The notes beneath the pieces are model-generated. The model was not told the DNA's origin and did no database searches. It saw only the letters and a list, made by a program, of their open reading frames with translations. Below are positions 1 to 11,640 of a stretch of DNA of 64,000 bases, piece after piece (the stretch's first letter is position 1; the number at the start of each line of letters is the position of its first letter). A program made the position numbers and the translations under genes. Source of the stretch: Salminus brasiliensis (Eukaryota; Chordata; Actinopteri; Characiformes; Bryconidae); the NCBI RefSeq assembly GCF_030463535.1, contig NC_132878.1:36148261-36212260 (forward strand), in the 5' to 3' direction.

Positions 1-332
1 AGTAATCTCACTTTCATTTCTTTTTCTTGTTGGGTCGATGTGAATGGCTTGCAGACATGGCTGGTATTCTGTTACTTAAAACTGCTGTACTGTAAAAGAT
101 GGTCTTTGTTTTCAAGGGATTGATTTCACTAAAACTTTATAAGCTTGCTAATACCACAATCATCAACGGGTAGTAAGCGTGTATCAGTGCCTCTACTACA
201 GGGGTTATTTTACTGAGGCTCCATTGAAATGGTGGCAAAATCCACAGGTCCTTCTTGAGCATGTGGATTTCGGTGGTGTTTGTGTATAATGATGCTTTGT
301 GTATAACGTTCCTTCTTGCTCTTCCCCCGCAG

Positions 333-456
333 GTCTCAAAGGAGCTGAAGCAGTATGATAATAAGATCATCGAGTGTACATTCAAAAATAACACCTGGGT
401 GTTCATGAGGCAGAGAATAGACAAGAGCTTCCCCAACTCCTATGATACAGCAATGG
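333..456 (+). CDS. rngtt: RNGTT penultimate coding exon (mRNA capping enzyme, capping motif VI)
   Basis: This 124 bp exon encodes 41 residues ending in a split codon (ATG G). It is bounded by a pyrimidine-rich acceptor (cttcccccgcag) and a consensus donor (gtgagt). The peptide contains [17 protein letters not shown], which is motif VI of the GTP:RNA guanylyltransferase superfamily (RxDK followed by PN). In the family this motif lies in the OB-fold lobe and contacts the GTP phosphates. RNGTT is the bifunctional nuclear enzyme that removes the 5' gamma phosphate of nascent RNA polymerase II transcripts and adds the guanosine cap. The triphosphatase domain and the catalytic KxDG lysine are encoded upstream, outside the window. 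The reading frame joins exactly to the next exon at 2190. The identification rests on recognising the protein and on its position beside cnr1. Confidence 0.93.
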
Positions 457-2189
457 GTGAGTGCCAGCACAGTGACCTCTCCTGCACTGGATATTTAAAT
501 AAGTCTGTCGATTCTTTCTATCTACCACATACTAACAGTAGTGGTCTGCTAAACAGATCTGAGGCAGTGGTTGCATCTGGATTGCATTTTTACTGTATTG
601 GCCACCATAATTGAATAGTAATTCATTTGTCTGAGCAGCAATGTAAACGCCAGCCCAGCTGCAGCCACAGTCTAGCACAGTTTGGATATTTTCCTGCTTC
701 TTTAAACAGGTTTAAAGAAGAAGGTGCCTTACTAATTGAAAGGTTCTTTAAACTCACATCTTTTATGTGTAACCAAAAGTGGTTTGTCTAAGGCATCTAG
801 ACCTGATAACTCACTGCTGCATTTATTCAGGTGTGCTTGAGCAGGAAAATCACCAGACTGACCTTGACTCAGGCCATCAACAGCCTTGCGCCTACTTCCT
901 GGCTTTCTACGGCCCATCATATATCATCTTGCCTCTAGCTGCAAGTAGTATAACACAGGAATTCTAAAAGGGGGTTGCGAGTCTGGGCGTCATAGGGATG
1001 AGCATTTTCAAATACTTTTAAAATATCTGTATTTGTAGATAAATAATGTTCAGATAGAGAAATGTTCTATTGTTTACTAAATTAAATAATTGCTAGCAGG
1101 TAGAAAATGAAGTGTTAAGTAAAGGTATCTTACCTTTAAACTGTACACCCTTGTCACTTTGTCCCCCATATGTGCACTACACTGCACTATAGAAAATAAT
1201 GGAAAAGTAATGGCCATATCTATGGCCCAAGTGTACAGACATAAGTGCAGTCCAGAGGAAACTGACTGCTCTGTCTTATTTCACAATTTGTGGGTTGACA
1301 GGCACTCCAGATATTAGGGCTGCTCAATATATTGCTTTAGCACTGCTATAGCAGTGTATACAATCGTAGGACGTGCAATGTCCAATTATATCAAATGTCA
1401 TGCCACACCTTTTCTGCTGCTCATACAAAACGAAAATGTGCACTGTTCTCATTTTTCAATAAATATCTACCAGCTAAATATCATTCATTTTATTCCAGTC
1501 TTGGATACATTAAGTGCATTATTAAAATCATGTTGGATTTTCAAGTTAAAAAGTGCTGGTAAAGATAAAAAGTGCTGGTAAAAACTTGATTGCATATCCA
1601 TGTGTTATAAAACATGGTGGATCAGTTTGGCTCCGGATTGTATTGGAAATGGATAATCTGCAGTGTCAGTACCTACCTAAATACTATTTGTTTTCCTTCA
1701 GAAACATAGGGCTGGAAATCTTACAATCTTTAAAAAAAAAAAGAGAGAGAAAAAAAGAGATGATTTTCCACAGCCCAAAAGTAAACAGCAGGCTGCCGGC
1801 ATAGGTCTTAGGGGTCGCCTAAGGGCACCACATTGTTTTCCTATGTTCTTTGTATTTAACACTTTGTTATGCCTTGTGCACTGGCATAGATGTCCGAGTT
1901 TTAACCATCTGTGCTACCAAATATGTTTTTTTTTTTTTTTTTTTTTGGTAATGTTTGAACAGCATCTGGCCTCTCTACTAATTTCCACCTGGCTCTTGGC
2001 TGACTCATTAAAGTCCCGGACATCAACAGCAGCATGGCCGCAAAGCGCTGAAAGACGCTTGCGAATAAAGTCATAATGACCAGCCTGTATAAATATCCCC
2101 AGGCCTGGCCATGGCTGCGGGAAGTGGCTCGTCATCACATGTGCGGTAACGTCCTGTTTCTTCTGTCTGCTCTGCTGTTCCCTCTGCAG
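457..2189 (+). other. rngtt: Last intron of rngtt
   Basis: This is the 1733 bp intron between the two capping enzyme exons, with GT at 457 and AG at 2188-2189. It holds a poly-T run at about 1926-1947 and a local direct repeat of aaagtgctggtaaa near 1550-1580. I see no other gene in it. Confidence 0.85.
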
Positions 2190-2347
2190 CTGTGTGCAAC
2201 AGTATCCAGTTTCCGGTCACTAAGGAAAACCTCCTTGAGTTCCTGGACCGCTGTGCGCAGTGCCAGACCCGAAAACACCCATCAGACCTGGACACCCAGC
2301 TCATGCCCCCTCCCCCTCCGAAGAGACCCAACCACGGCTTGCCATAG
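2190..2347 (+). CDS. rngtt: RNGTT last coding exon with stop codon
   Basis: This terminal coding exon follows a ccctctgcag acceptor and completes the codon left open at 456. It adds 52 codons and ends in TAG at 2345-2347. The peptide starts [20 protein letters not shown] and ends with the proline stretch [14 protein letters not shown]. The VCNSI...PVTKE...LLEF..RC stretch and the [15 protein letters not shown] tail are characteristic of the vertebrate RNGTT C-terminus. This tail lies beyond the catalytic lobes. No break or frameshift is seen, so the gene end looks functional. Confidence 0.93.
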
Positions 2348-2680
2348 CGTGAGATAGGGATAGGTTTGAGGTTGAGCTAGTGTAGCACATTATTTGTGTT
2401 TTTTGTTTTATTATTATTATTGTTTTTTATTTGGATCTCCAAATCATCATTAATCATCACTGATGATCATTGGTAAGAGAAGCAGACGATGGCGTTTGAG
2501 AGACATTTGCAATGTAACATTTCACAGCTTTTTAAACTCTCGATTACCAGACAGCAGACGCTGTACTGCTTTCAAATCTCTCTAAAACAATTGCGTGGAG
2601 ACCTTCTCTAAGCCTACAGAGCTAAGACAAGGCATGGTTTAAATGATAAATAAATAAACGTGTTACAAGGACATTTGTTT
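2348..2680 (+). other. rngtt: rngtt 3' UTR with polyadenylation signals
   Basis: AT-rich sequence follows the rngtt stop. Overlapping AATAAA hexamers occur in the run gataaataaataaacg at about 2645-2659, so cleavage is likely near 2670-2690. The exact 3' end is inferred from the hexamers only. Confidence 0.6.
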
Positions 2681-2731
2681 ACCTCCTTTTTCTTTCTTTA
2701 TTTATTTTTTTTATTTTGAGCGTTTGACTAA

Positions 2732-2751
2732 AAAAAAAAAAAAAAAAAAAA
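2732..2751. repeat. poly-A run
   Basis: This is an uninterrupted stretch of about 20 A residues on the + strand, just past the rngtt 3' UTR. Confidence 0.8.
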
Positions 2752-3416
2752 GTCATGTTGTCGAGAGTTCCAAAGCTACTGTCTATGCAGATTTGTTTTT
2801 CCTCCTGTGTTTGTTTTTGTGTTTGTTTTCCACAGAGACCAGCAATAAGAACTAGCTCAACCAACAGCCACTCTGTTCTCAAAAAGAACGACGAGTGTCC
2901 GTGACCAGCGATTGACGTCGAGCGCCACTCCTGCACTACTCAAACTACCTTTTTTTCCCTAACCTGTCACTCTTGTTACATCACCAGTCAATCACAGAAG
3001 CAGACGTTTCGCTGATGTGGTTTCAGCATGCAGTGAATGACTCAAGCAGGCTTTGTTACCCTGTTCCACAATCCAGCTCTATAGTTAGCTGAGGTGACCT
3101 TTTCTTTCAGATGTGATTCTCGTCACGCCTTTGCTCCGTTCATCCCAACGCAGAGGCCTCCTGAACTTCCTTCTCGATTAGTGCAGTCAAAGGATATGAG
3201 AGGCCAGACTATTCTGTCTCTTCTGATTTAAAGACTCCCTGTTTGGCATTCACTTCAGAAATGCCAGAAGCAGCAGTGACACAGTGCGAGGTCTTCAACA
3301 AGAGACAGAAAAAAAGGAAACGTGCAGAATCTCCTGACCTAGAAAAATCGCAGCTACAGACCGGGCTCCATTAAGGGTCAAATGGTAACAGTTCCAGACT
3401 GCATCCAAGACTTAGG

Positions 3417-3462
3417 ATAAGATAAGACTTTATTAATACCCAAAGGGAAATGAAAGACTGGG
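3417..3462. repeat. Fragment resembling a fish LINE 3' end
   Basis: The motif gactttattaatacccaaagggaaat resembles the terminal part of common fish non-LTR retrotransposons (consensus like 'ttattgatcccaaagggaaat'). Only about 45 bp are recognisable. The family call is from memory of the motif. Confidence 0.4.
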
Positions 3463-3883
3463 GTGTGCTGTAAATATGCTGGTACTGATGCTTTTTTAGT
3501 ACTGATATTTGATGAAGTCAGAAACTGAACAGTAGGACTGACCCAGGCTAAGGACTTAGTTGACCAAAAGTTGACTAATCACTGCCCCTCTCCCAATAAA
3601 TACATTTATTTGTGTTCTAAACATCCATTTATGCTGAATCCAGACGTTCTTCAATGGAATTGTGTCTTTGATCAAGGAAAAAAAAAAGCTTTCTTGTTCA
3701 GTGACCAGCTTTGGACACAACAAGACAACCGTCAGGTCTCAGGCGCCATCAAACCATTGGTGAGCATCAGTGTCCACCCTGGGGACTCTAGTCAGCCCCT
3801 GTCAGCACTGTTTTGGCTGACCATCCTTAAAAGTAAACTATTTTTGGTTCCATAAAGAACCATTTTAGTAAAAGAGATGTCTC

Positions 3884-3885
3884 TG

Positions 3886-3948
<63 letters not shown>
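3884..3948. repeat. (CT)n then (CA)n microsatellite
   Basis: A short CT run passes directly into about 25 CA units. The open frame translated across it on the - strand is only repeat (VCVCVC). Confidence 0.95.
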
Positions 3949-3950
<2 letters not shown>

Positions 3951-4024
3951 AACAGACTCTTTACTAATATGTAAAGAAACCAACAGGACTCCCAGTCCTT
4001 TGACCTTTCCTTTTAAAAGTGTGA

Positions 4025-4271
4025 GTAAAACCTTACTGAGAGGCAGCGTTCATAAGGCTACATAAACTTTCTATGACAACTGACATAACCCTACATAAAC
4101 ATTCATCAAGGCTTATTCCACCAAGCAGCAGCTGTCAAAACACTTCCTGCTGTGAATTTACACCACAATTGAAAACAACCTTCATGACAAATGATACCCA
4201 TGTTCATTTGCAATGAAAGGCTTGTAGGCCTTATGTAGCCTTATGATTGCTGCACTTTAGTAAGGTGTTAC
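4025..4271. mobile_element. Palindromic MITE-like element, about 247 bp
   Basis: The left end (gtaaaaccttact...cataaggctacataa) is repeated inverted at the right end (ttatgtagccttatg...agtaaggtgttac). The terminal arms are about 45 bp with a few mismatches around a unique centre, and there is no transposase frame. This is the structure of a non-autonomous DNA transposon. Confidence 0.7.
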
Positions 4272-6177
4272 AGCTAATAATAAAGAAATGTGCAAGAGCA
4301 AAGCAAACCAACCTAGGTACACAAACAGCGCAATATATAATAAAACATGGAGCACTAATCATAATTATGAACTGTTGAAACTGTTTAATGCACAAGCCGT
4401 CACTTTCAGGTAGCCTTTTTACCCGTCTTGCATCCAGCCAGGTGCTGGTTTGCTTTCTCTTTCACATGCTAGGATTAAGACATTTCAACAATCTAGTGTT
4501 TACTGTATGTTGTACAGACTTCTGCTATGGAGAGTTACTCTAATGCTAGCTTGTGTTTTTTTTTTTGTTTTTGTTTTTTTAAAACCTTTAGATCAGTGCT
4601 AACTAAGCTAGCAGTCAGGATGGGATGAGCACCACAAGGATTCCCAGTAGTTGCATGACGTATTTGTGTGATGCATGCTGGGTATTGTAGTTAGAGTTCA
4701 ACAGTGTAACATGATAAATCACATGTTACATACTAGTTTTAGTACTGAATGCCATTTTAAAGTTTAGAGACTCAGTAGCTATGTGCTCCAAACTTCAGTG
4801 TGTGTACACAGCTCCAGTTTTAGCTCTAATCCATAGATAAAGATCAACAAATAAAGAGATGCGGTTAGAATCGACTGGTTGACTTGGCTGGGACAGTCCT
4901 ACTGGTCAGGATCTTATGAAGGATGAGGTTTTGCGTGGCAGCGGTTGCGTAAACCCTGTGTGTTGTATTTGTACTATGTAACTTGTGTTTTGCTTGGAAT
5001 CTGTGCTGATTGCATCCAGCCTCTCAAACTTTTGGACCTTTATAGAAGCAATGGAGCAAAAAAAATCAGCTCTGACAGTTTTATCCTGCTTATTTTTTTA
5101 TGCCTTTCCAATTTTTTCGTTTGAACCATTAAAGCAATACATGTCAAAAACCCTCCAACTCTGTCGACACTTTGATGCAAAAAAAAGCACAATGCTGGAT
5201 ATTAAAGTGGGTGCGGGTGTGTAGGATGCATATTGTGCCTGAGTGATGGCTACATTGTGTGTGCTCTTCCACACACAAGCACACACCCACCCTGTGCCTG
5301 GCTGGCAACACTTAAAAGCAGGTCGATACTCATCAAAGCACTCTTACCTTTTGTCCTGCCAGTGACCGCCCATAATATAGGCATTCTTATGCAGCTGCCT
5401 GAGCTCAGCTTTTGTTCTTTTTCTGTTTCTCTTTCTCTGACTTTCTCTTTCTTCCTCTCTGACTGCCTTACTACTCGCTTCCTTTATTTCCCCTCCTCCT
5501 TTCTTGCTTTTTTCCACTCTCTGCCTCCTACACACGTACGGCATACAAGCAGACACACGCTCACACACCCCAGGAAAATCTCCTACAGTGTAGTCCTGAA
5601 GAGCAGACAGATGGACAGCAGACCTGCCTTATTGTGTGTGTGTGTGGGGGGGGGGGGGTTCAAGCACATGCATCTAAAGAAAAAGGTCTTGGTGTAGCTG
5701 CTAGAAAGGAGGATTTTGTTTTGAAATGAATTAGTGTGCTGGGCTTTGGTTCTGAATGTCAGGGCCTTATGTAAGCCCTATAAATCCCAGTTTTTGAGTA
5801 GAAGATTGAACTGATCTTCAAAATGGTGATCCCTCATCATTTTCCTCAAGAAGAAACATGTACAAGATCTAGAGCTGATTCCAAGTGTGGCATCTGCATC
5901 TGAAATCCATGACTGTTAACTAATAGCCAACTAATGTGAACTCCAAAGAGCAGTGACTTCAGCAAGCTATCAGCAGAGAGATAGTGAAGACATGGATCAA
6001 CTATTGACCGGTGCATGCTTAAAGCAAAAAGAATGCACGGGTGAGCCCAGAAACACCCAAAGGGCCAGAAGTGTACGGAAAACAATTGTGGATGATTGGA
6101 AAATTCTTTCCTAGGGGAAGAAACATCCCTTCACAGCTTCTTTAGTTTTTCCCTACTTTATTCATCCTTCCTACTTT
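4272..6177. other. Intergenic, no gene recognised
   Basis: This stretch contains a T-rich tract at about 4556-4580, a pyrimidine-rich stretch at about 5405-5520 and a poly-G run at about 5646-5659. The ORFs here show no family resemblance and no splice-flanked coding signature. Confidence 0.6.
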
Positions 6178-6362
6178 TGTTAGTATAGAATAGTGAGTAA
6201 GACTGCTGCCCTTCACATGACTGGAGTTTGATTCCCCACCGGGGGCAAGAATGCCTTGCCATACCCTGGTCAAGACTCCAATCACTGTCTTTGCCTACCC
6301 CTGTAACAACATCAGAACTCAGTTCTAGAGAGGGACATGGATGAGTGTCTGCCAAAGGACAG
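6178..6362 (+). repeat. tRNA-derived SINE-like repeat
   Basis: The head contains a degraded box B-like motif (ggagtttgattcccc) preceded by a box A-like stretch (tagtgagtaagactgctgcc). This is followed by a unique SINE body (ccctggtcaagactcc...). The layout matches fish tRNA-derived SINEs. The right boundary is uncertain. Confidence 0.55.
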
Positions 6363-6545
6363 TGCCAATAACTTTATAGGGTAATCAAGTAATCATTTTT
6401 TTCAATGAAATTTCAAAAAAGGCATTATGGTTAGCCCTGAAGGCTCCAAATAATCTGCATGATTGGACTTAAGATTAACATTTGCATTTATTTTTTTAGA
6501 CTGTGGTCAATGATCCATATTGGGAAGTAGTGTGAGCAGTGCATG

Positions 6546-6706
6546 GTAGATGCAGGTACATTGGGACCAATGGTGGCAGTGAGAAAGCAGGGCTTAAGCA
6601 GTTTGGCCAATGATTGATGTAGATGCAGGTACATGTAGACCAATAGTGGCGGTGAGAATGCGGGACCTAGGCAGTTAGACCAATGATTGATGTAGATGCT
6701 GGTATA
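6546..6706. repeat. 73 bp tandem repeat, about 2.2 copies
   Basis: The phrase gtagatgcaggtacat recurs at 6546 and 6619, with a partial copy at 6692, giving a constant spacing of 73 bp. The internal words accaat.gtggc.gtgaga and ccaatgattgat are conserved between copies. Confidence 0.8.
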
Positions 6707-6819
6707 TAAAGCTGTAAAAATATCTGTAGAAATCCCGACCAGACACAACCCAAAGGGTTGAGAGGACGTGTCCAGGAAAAAAGGGCATATGGTGACTATA
6801 TTAGATGAAGCGACTGTGG

Positions 6820-6960
6820 CATAGGTTTCTTGTCCAAGGGCACCACAGTCGTGAATGTTTAGGGGGAAGCTGTTCCTTTATAGCACTTTCTCTATGCCCC
6901 CTGCTTCCTGCTGGTCCAGGGAATCAAACTAGCAATCTTCCCAAAGGTCTCAATGCTCTA
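6820..6960. repeat. Degraded dispersed repeat of the 'cttgtccaagggcacca' class
   Basis: The block cttgtccaagggcaccacag...ggaatcaaactagcaatctt resembles the repeats at 35036-35128 and 41797-41955 (caaggg...caacagtggcagcttg...gaatc.aac..acaa), which look like degraded tRNA-head repeats. This copy is weak. Confidence 0.35.
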
Positions 6961-7773
6961 ACATTCTCTAATATTTAGGCAATGGCTGCACTGGTAGACT
7001 TCCAGATTACAGATAAAAGAATTACAATAGAATTGCTTCAATAAACCAAAAGTACTGAATCAGTACTAAGCATTATAGCTTGAATCTGGGTAAAAGGACT
7101 ACCCCTGAAACTCCTCATTGTGGGTGCTTGCTCTTCTGCTTGCTGCTGTAAGTGATGTCATGCTCTTTGCCCCAAAGTAAATAGAGGCAAACAAAACCTC
7201 TGATCCAGAGACTCAACAATTAAGCCCTCCAGCAGGATCATCTGCATGCTAAACTAATTAGGCTTTGATTAGAGCGAGCGTCGCCTCTGCGAGACGAAGT
7301 GAGAGCATGGAGGCAGAGAAACGAGGCCTGACCTTTTCAGCATCGAGCAGCAGAGGGAGGCCCTGTTTCCCTGTTGCGGCGCCCTCTCTTTGTCTAATGA
7401 GAAATCAGGAGAGGAGAAGGTCTTGCCACGGGACACTTCCTGCTTTTAGACCCTCTGGCGAACATGACGACTCTTAACACTGGGAGTGGGAAACAGGGAA
7501 GCAGCAGCAGCAGCAGCGATGTTCAGTGAGCGTTTCTGATCGCATGCAAGTTAAACAGACGTGGAGCTGCAGCATATGTTCACAGTGTCAAAGCACGGCT
7601 GCTTACCGCTGATGCAGAGCTAGCAAACAACCATAAAGACAGAGAGAGAGGAGATGCTCCCTTGCTTCCCAGGCCAATTCACTCTGCATATTAAACAGGT
7701 AATTCTGGCACCAGGAAAAAAAACAAAAAACAAGCTGCCATATCTTTGTATTTCCACAATACAGATTTATTTT

Positions 7774-7900
7774 TACCTGTGATAGATTGGCGCCCTGTGC
7801 AAGGGGTATTCCTGCCTTGTGCCTAGTGATTCCAGGGAGGCTTCAAACCCACCGCAACCCTGATCAGGAAGCCATGGAAACAATGGATGGATGGAGATTT
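7774..7900 (+). repeat. SINE tail fragment ending in (GGAT)n
   Basis: The stretch gattggcgccctgtgcaagg, a block ending accgcaaccctgatc, and a final aatggatggatgg make up the well-known 3' part of a fish tRNA-derived SINE. The tRNA head is missing here. A reverse-oriented head of what looks like the same SINE class is at 13665-13768. Confidence 0.6.
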
Positions 7901-8270
7901 CTTTGTAGTTGTGTTTTTATACTTATCCTGTTATTTGATTTATAATTTTCTTAATACTATTTGTTATTTGTTTATTTATGTTTATATAGTTTTTGTATTA
8001 AATCTATAATTTATTTATATTTTGTATTATTTTGGTATCGCTTGTATTTTTATTCCATCAATACATTTTTATTGGATTTAGTTATTTTATTATCTGTTCA
8101 TTCTATATTGGTTAGAATTTTATCCTGTACATTTATTTATTTATTTATTTATCTATTTATTTAATTCCTATATTAATTTAAAAATGCAATGAAAATTAAA
8201 TTAAGTTGATATTTTCCATTTTATTTATTTTTTATTTTGTTTGTTTGTTTGTTTTTATTCGTGTGTGTTT
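7900..8270. other. AT-rich low-complexity stretch
   Basis: This stretch is dominated by TTTAT and ATTTATTT words, with (TTTA)n at about 8131-8162 and (TTTG)n at about 8238-8253. It carries no coding signal; the 67-residue frame here is low-complexity. Confidence 0.7.
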
Positions 8271-8552
8271 GCGCATGTGTGTGTTACTGGAAGGTTCAGC
8301 TTGGTACTCAGCTTGCAGGGGTTGTGAATGATATGACTCCAGCATTCTGACTTCAGAAGAGTCCAACATTAATGCGCAGGTCCCCTGCTGTCATAATGTG
8401 TTAGTAATGGAGCGTGATGGCTTTGCCCACTGTGAACCATTCAACTGGAGGCCAGTACGCCTGACACTCGGCTGACACACACATTCCGAGCAGGGAGGCA
8501 CAGTTTGATGTGATGTGTGAAATTATACATGGTTTTGTTGGCCTCTCTGTTG

Positions 8553-8560
8553 GTCTCTCT

Positions 8561-8632
<72 letters not shown>
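8553..8632. repeat. (TC)n microsatellite, about 80 bp
   Basis: This is a nearly pure TC dinucleotide tract. The ORFs that cross it on both strands are arginine-glutamate or serine-leucine repeats and are not genes. Confidence 0.95.
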
Positions 8633-8634
<2 letters not shown>

Positions 8635-10027
8635 GCACATAGAGCAAGCGTTTGTTTCCACACACACCTGTCTTCGGCTCCGATGTGTACAGACAATATT
8701 GCACCACACACTCACATACAAATGTCCTACTGACGTTTCACGCGTGCGGTCACTCAGCAGGTAGACTGAGTGTGTTAAAGGAGGGGAAGAACAAGGGGTC
8801 AGAGTGTTCCAGGCTGGTCCCGGGAAGAAGGAAAGCAGCATACATCAGCGCTGCACCCATGTGAGCTCAGATTCATGGTAGTTGGTCTGGACATTTTACT
8901 GAAGTCCAGGTTGAATATTTGATTAGCTTGTTTTGAGAGGTATGTGATGGAAATGGAGGGTGGGGAATATTGCCAGGAGTAGATACTACCTGCTTCCGCC
9001 AGACATTAGAGTCGGAATTACGTTGGCAAGGGAGCTTGAAAGCATTGCAAGGTTTCATTAGCAGGTGTCGGTAGCTAAATGTATGACTACACTGTCTGGT
9101 ACACGGTTTAATGTTGGGTCTCCTCCAACATTCTCACAAGAAAACCTAAATGGAAAGGGGCAGAAGTATGAACAAAATGTAGGCTTCAAGATGATGCCTT
9201 CTGCTACTGCTGTTGTTAATGAGGTAGGCTCTACATGTGTCCATCTGGTTTGGAAGGCAACATCACATAAATCACGTCTAGTGGACGCAGGTCTAGCGGA
9301 CACAATGTGGTTTACACGATCAGCTTGCAACCCGGTGTAATGTAGTCACAATTAATCGCAGACGAGGCTCACGCACCTTGGTGATCTTTCCCCTGGAGAG
9401 ATCACAGAGAGAGCGTGTGTAATAACACAATCCCACTCTCTTCACAGGTGTCCAGTCCTAGCCACAAGGGGAGCCGGTGTGGCTGCAGGTTTCAGTCTAA
9501 ACAAGCCGACTGATTCCACTTGTTTAATCAGCTGGTTTCAGTATTCAAACAGCTGATCTAACGTGCTTCTGCTTTGTTGGAATTAAAACCTACCATCAAA
9601 GCAGCCCTTTGTGGATGAGTCCTCACACCTCTGCCCTTCCATTTCACGGCTCCATAGAGGACCTTCAGCATCATCGCCAGCACAGAGCAGACGACTGTTG
9701 GTTAGCTGTAGCCTTGGTGACAACAATCCATTCTCCATTGGCTGTTTGCTGCTGTTGTTGTGGTTGCTTGCCTTGCTCCCGGACAGTTTGTCTTATGGTC
9801 TTATTGGCTGCTGCTTATCACTGTTCTTACTATGTGTTGGAGGTGCTACAAGATTCATCACTGTGAATGTGAAACACACTTGATAATAGATGGTGAGGTA
9901 TCCGCGGCTGCTTGCCGACTGGGAAAATTGAGTCCCTGTACTGTTCAATACCATTCAAGCAGTCATCAACTATTGCCCCAGCACTGGCAAGATCCTCAGT
10001 GATGCCACAGCCATCCGTGTCTGAGAG
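8633..10027. other. Intergenic, no gene recognised
   Basis: This is unique-looking sequence with several short ORFs lacking family resemblance. No clear transposon ends are visible. Confidence 0.5.
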
Positions 10028-10182
10028 TCATCGTACTAAGTGATGGAGAAGAGGGAGGGCCACACCACCCACCCTGAGAGAGCAAGGCCAATCAATGGAG
10101 CTTAAAGAGCTCCATTGATTGGCCTTGCTCTCTCAGGGTGGGTAGTGTGGCCCTCCCTCTTCTCCATCACTTAGTAAGATGA
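10028..10182. repeat. Near-perfect 75 bp inverted repeat with a 5 bp loop
   Basis: The left arm (10028-10102) and right arm (10108-10182) are reverse complements around the loop taaag. By eye I find two mismatches over 75 bp: g/t near 10033 and c/t in the ccacca(c/t)ccc region. The arms are GC-moderate and not simple sequence. The structure would extrude or fold as a long hairpin. It may be an inverted duplication of a dispersed repeat, because no terminal motif of a known transposon is obvious. Confidence 0.93.
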
Positions 10183-10884
10183 TAGTCGGTGTGGGCATCT
10201 GTTAGTAACAGAATGAGCAACTTGCATGCTGAGCTGTCCAACCACATTGCCTTACCTTTCCTTCACCCTCCCAGTGCTATCGACCTAGTTAGTGGTTGAG
10301 ACTCTTGTGACACCATGAATGGGCAACTGTCCAATGGGTCCCAAACACACATACTCTGAAAGACTCCTGAGTAAAGCATACATACTGCACTCACTGTCCA
10401 CCAAGCCGTGTATGCAAGACGAAGACTCCAACATGACTCGTCACTGCGGGAGAACCCTTTTAGAGACGGGGGAATAAAAAAAGGAGGGAGAGAACGCTGT
10501 GAAGTGAATAAAACATCACAGCGAGGCGTCTGAGGTGCGCAGGTGAGCCTCATCAGTTATTCATACTCTTCCTCTCTGGGCGTCTGTTGTGACGTGACGT
10601 TATGCAGCATGAGCTTATGCAACAGTTTGGTGAGGAAGGATTAAACAGCATGCCTGCAGTAGAGGTCTGGAAGAGCATGGCTTACATCAGAATAAAGGAA
10701 GAATGTGCTCTCCTGTCCAGAGAAGGTGGTTGTTGCTCTCCAGTACACTATCTTACCAGTTTTTCCACCTTTTGTCCATGTATGAGCATATGGAGATCCA
10801 TTTTTGTCCACCTTCCCTATGTTAAGCTTCATGTTCAAGCAGAGCACTACATTCATTTCGGAGTTAGTTCACTCTTCTAGGCTG

Positions 10885-11640
10885 TTGAGCTCAGAGGTGG
10901 ATCGATAATGCTCTAGGCTTGCGTTGCAGCCAGTGCCATGGGGAACATTGCCCTGGTAGATGGAAGAATGGATTCAGTTAAATACCAGCAAACTCTGGAA
11001 GCAAACATCACACCATGTGTAAAAAAAAAAAACCCTGAAGTCTGCAGGATAACGATCCTTAACACGTCAAAATGCACAATGTGCAACCTCAAGGGTGCAA
11101 GCTGAAGGTTTTCTATGGCCCTTGCAGTCTCCTGACCCAAGCCTGATCAGAACTCTCTGGCCAGACTTCAAAAGAGTACTGCAGGAAGACGGCCTAAGAG
11201 CCGCAAAGAACTTAAAATGGGTGGGTAATCGTCCCACTGCCCACATACTTCTAGGTGTTCTTTGGCATGGATGTTAAGCAATGCGTCCACTAGAGGGCAG
11301 ATAAGAGTCAAAGTGTCTGACAACAACAAACATGGGGACAGTGGATGAGGCCATGATAATGTACTTACTATATAAAAGACTAAAGAGGTAGCGGTGGAAA
11401 CGGCTGCAAAGGGTGACAACAAGTTCTGCCATTAGTTTCCAGTCTTCCAGAGTTTTTATTCCTTGTTGGTCCATTTGAACCTCAACTATTTGCTACACTG
11501 CCGTCACGATTTCCAGTGGTGTTGCTCTGTTCGGAGTACTGACTATGCAGATTACTTTGAATCTATGAAATGGAAATAAATCTGTTATATTTGAAGGTTG
11601 TCTCATCAGGGGTGCCCAAACCTTTGCATGCCACAGTATG
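10885..11640 (+). mobile_element. Degraded Tc1-like DNA transposon, 3' half
   Basis: The stretch ttttctatggcccttgcagtctcctgacccaagcctgatcag corresponds to the transposase WP(S/L)QSPDLNPIE region with stops and frameshifts. The right end, ggggtgcccaaacctttgcatgccac at about 11609-11634, is a terminal-repeat sequence of this fish element. A longer relative sits at about 59340-60440; both share gaagcaaacatcacaccat.tgtaaaaa. It is non-functional. Confidence 0.65.
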
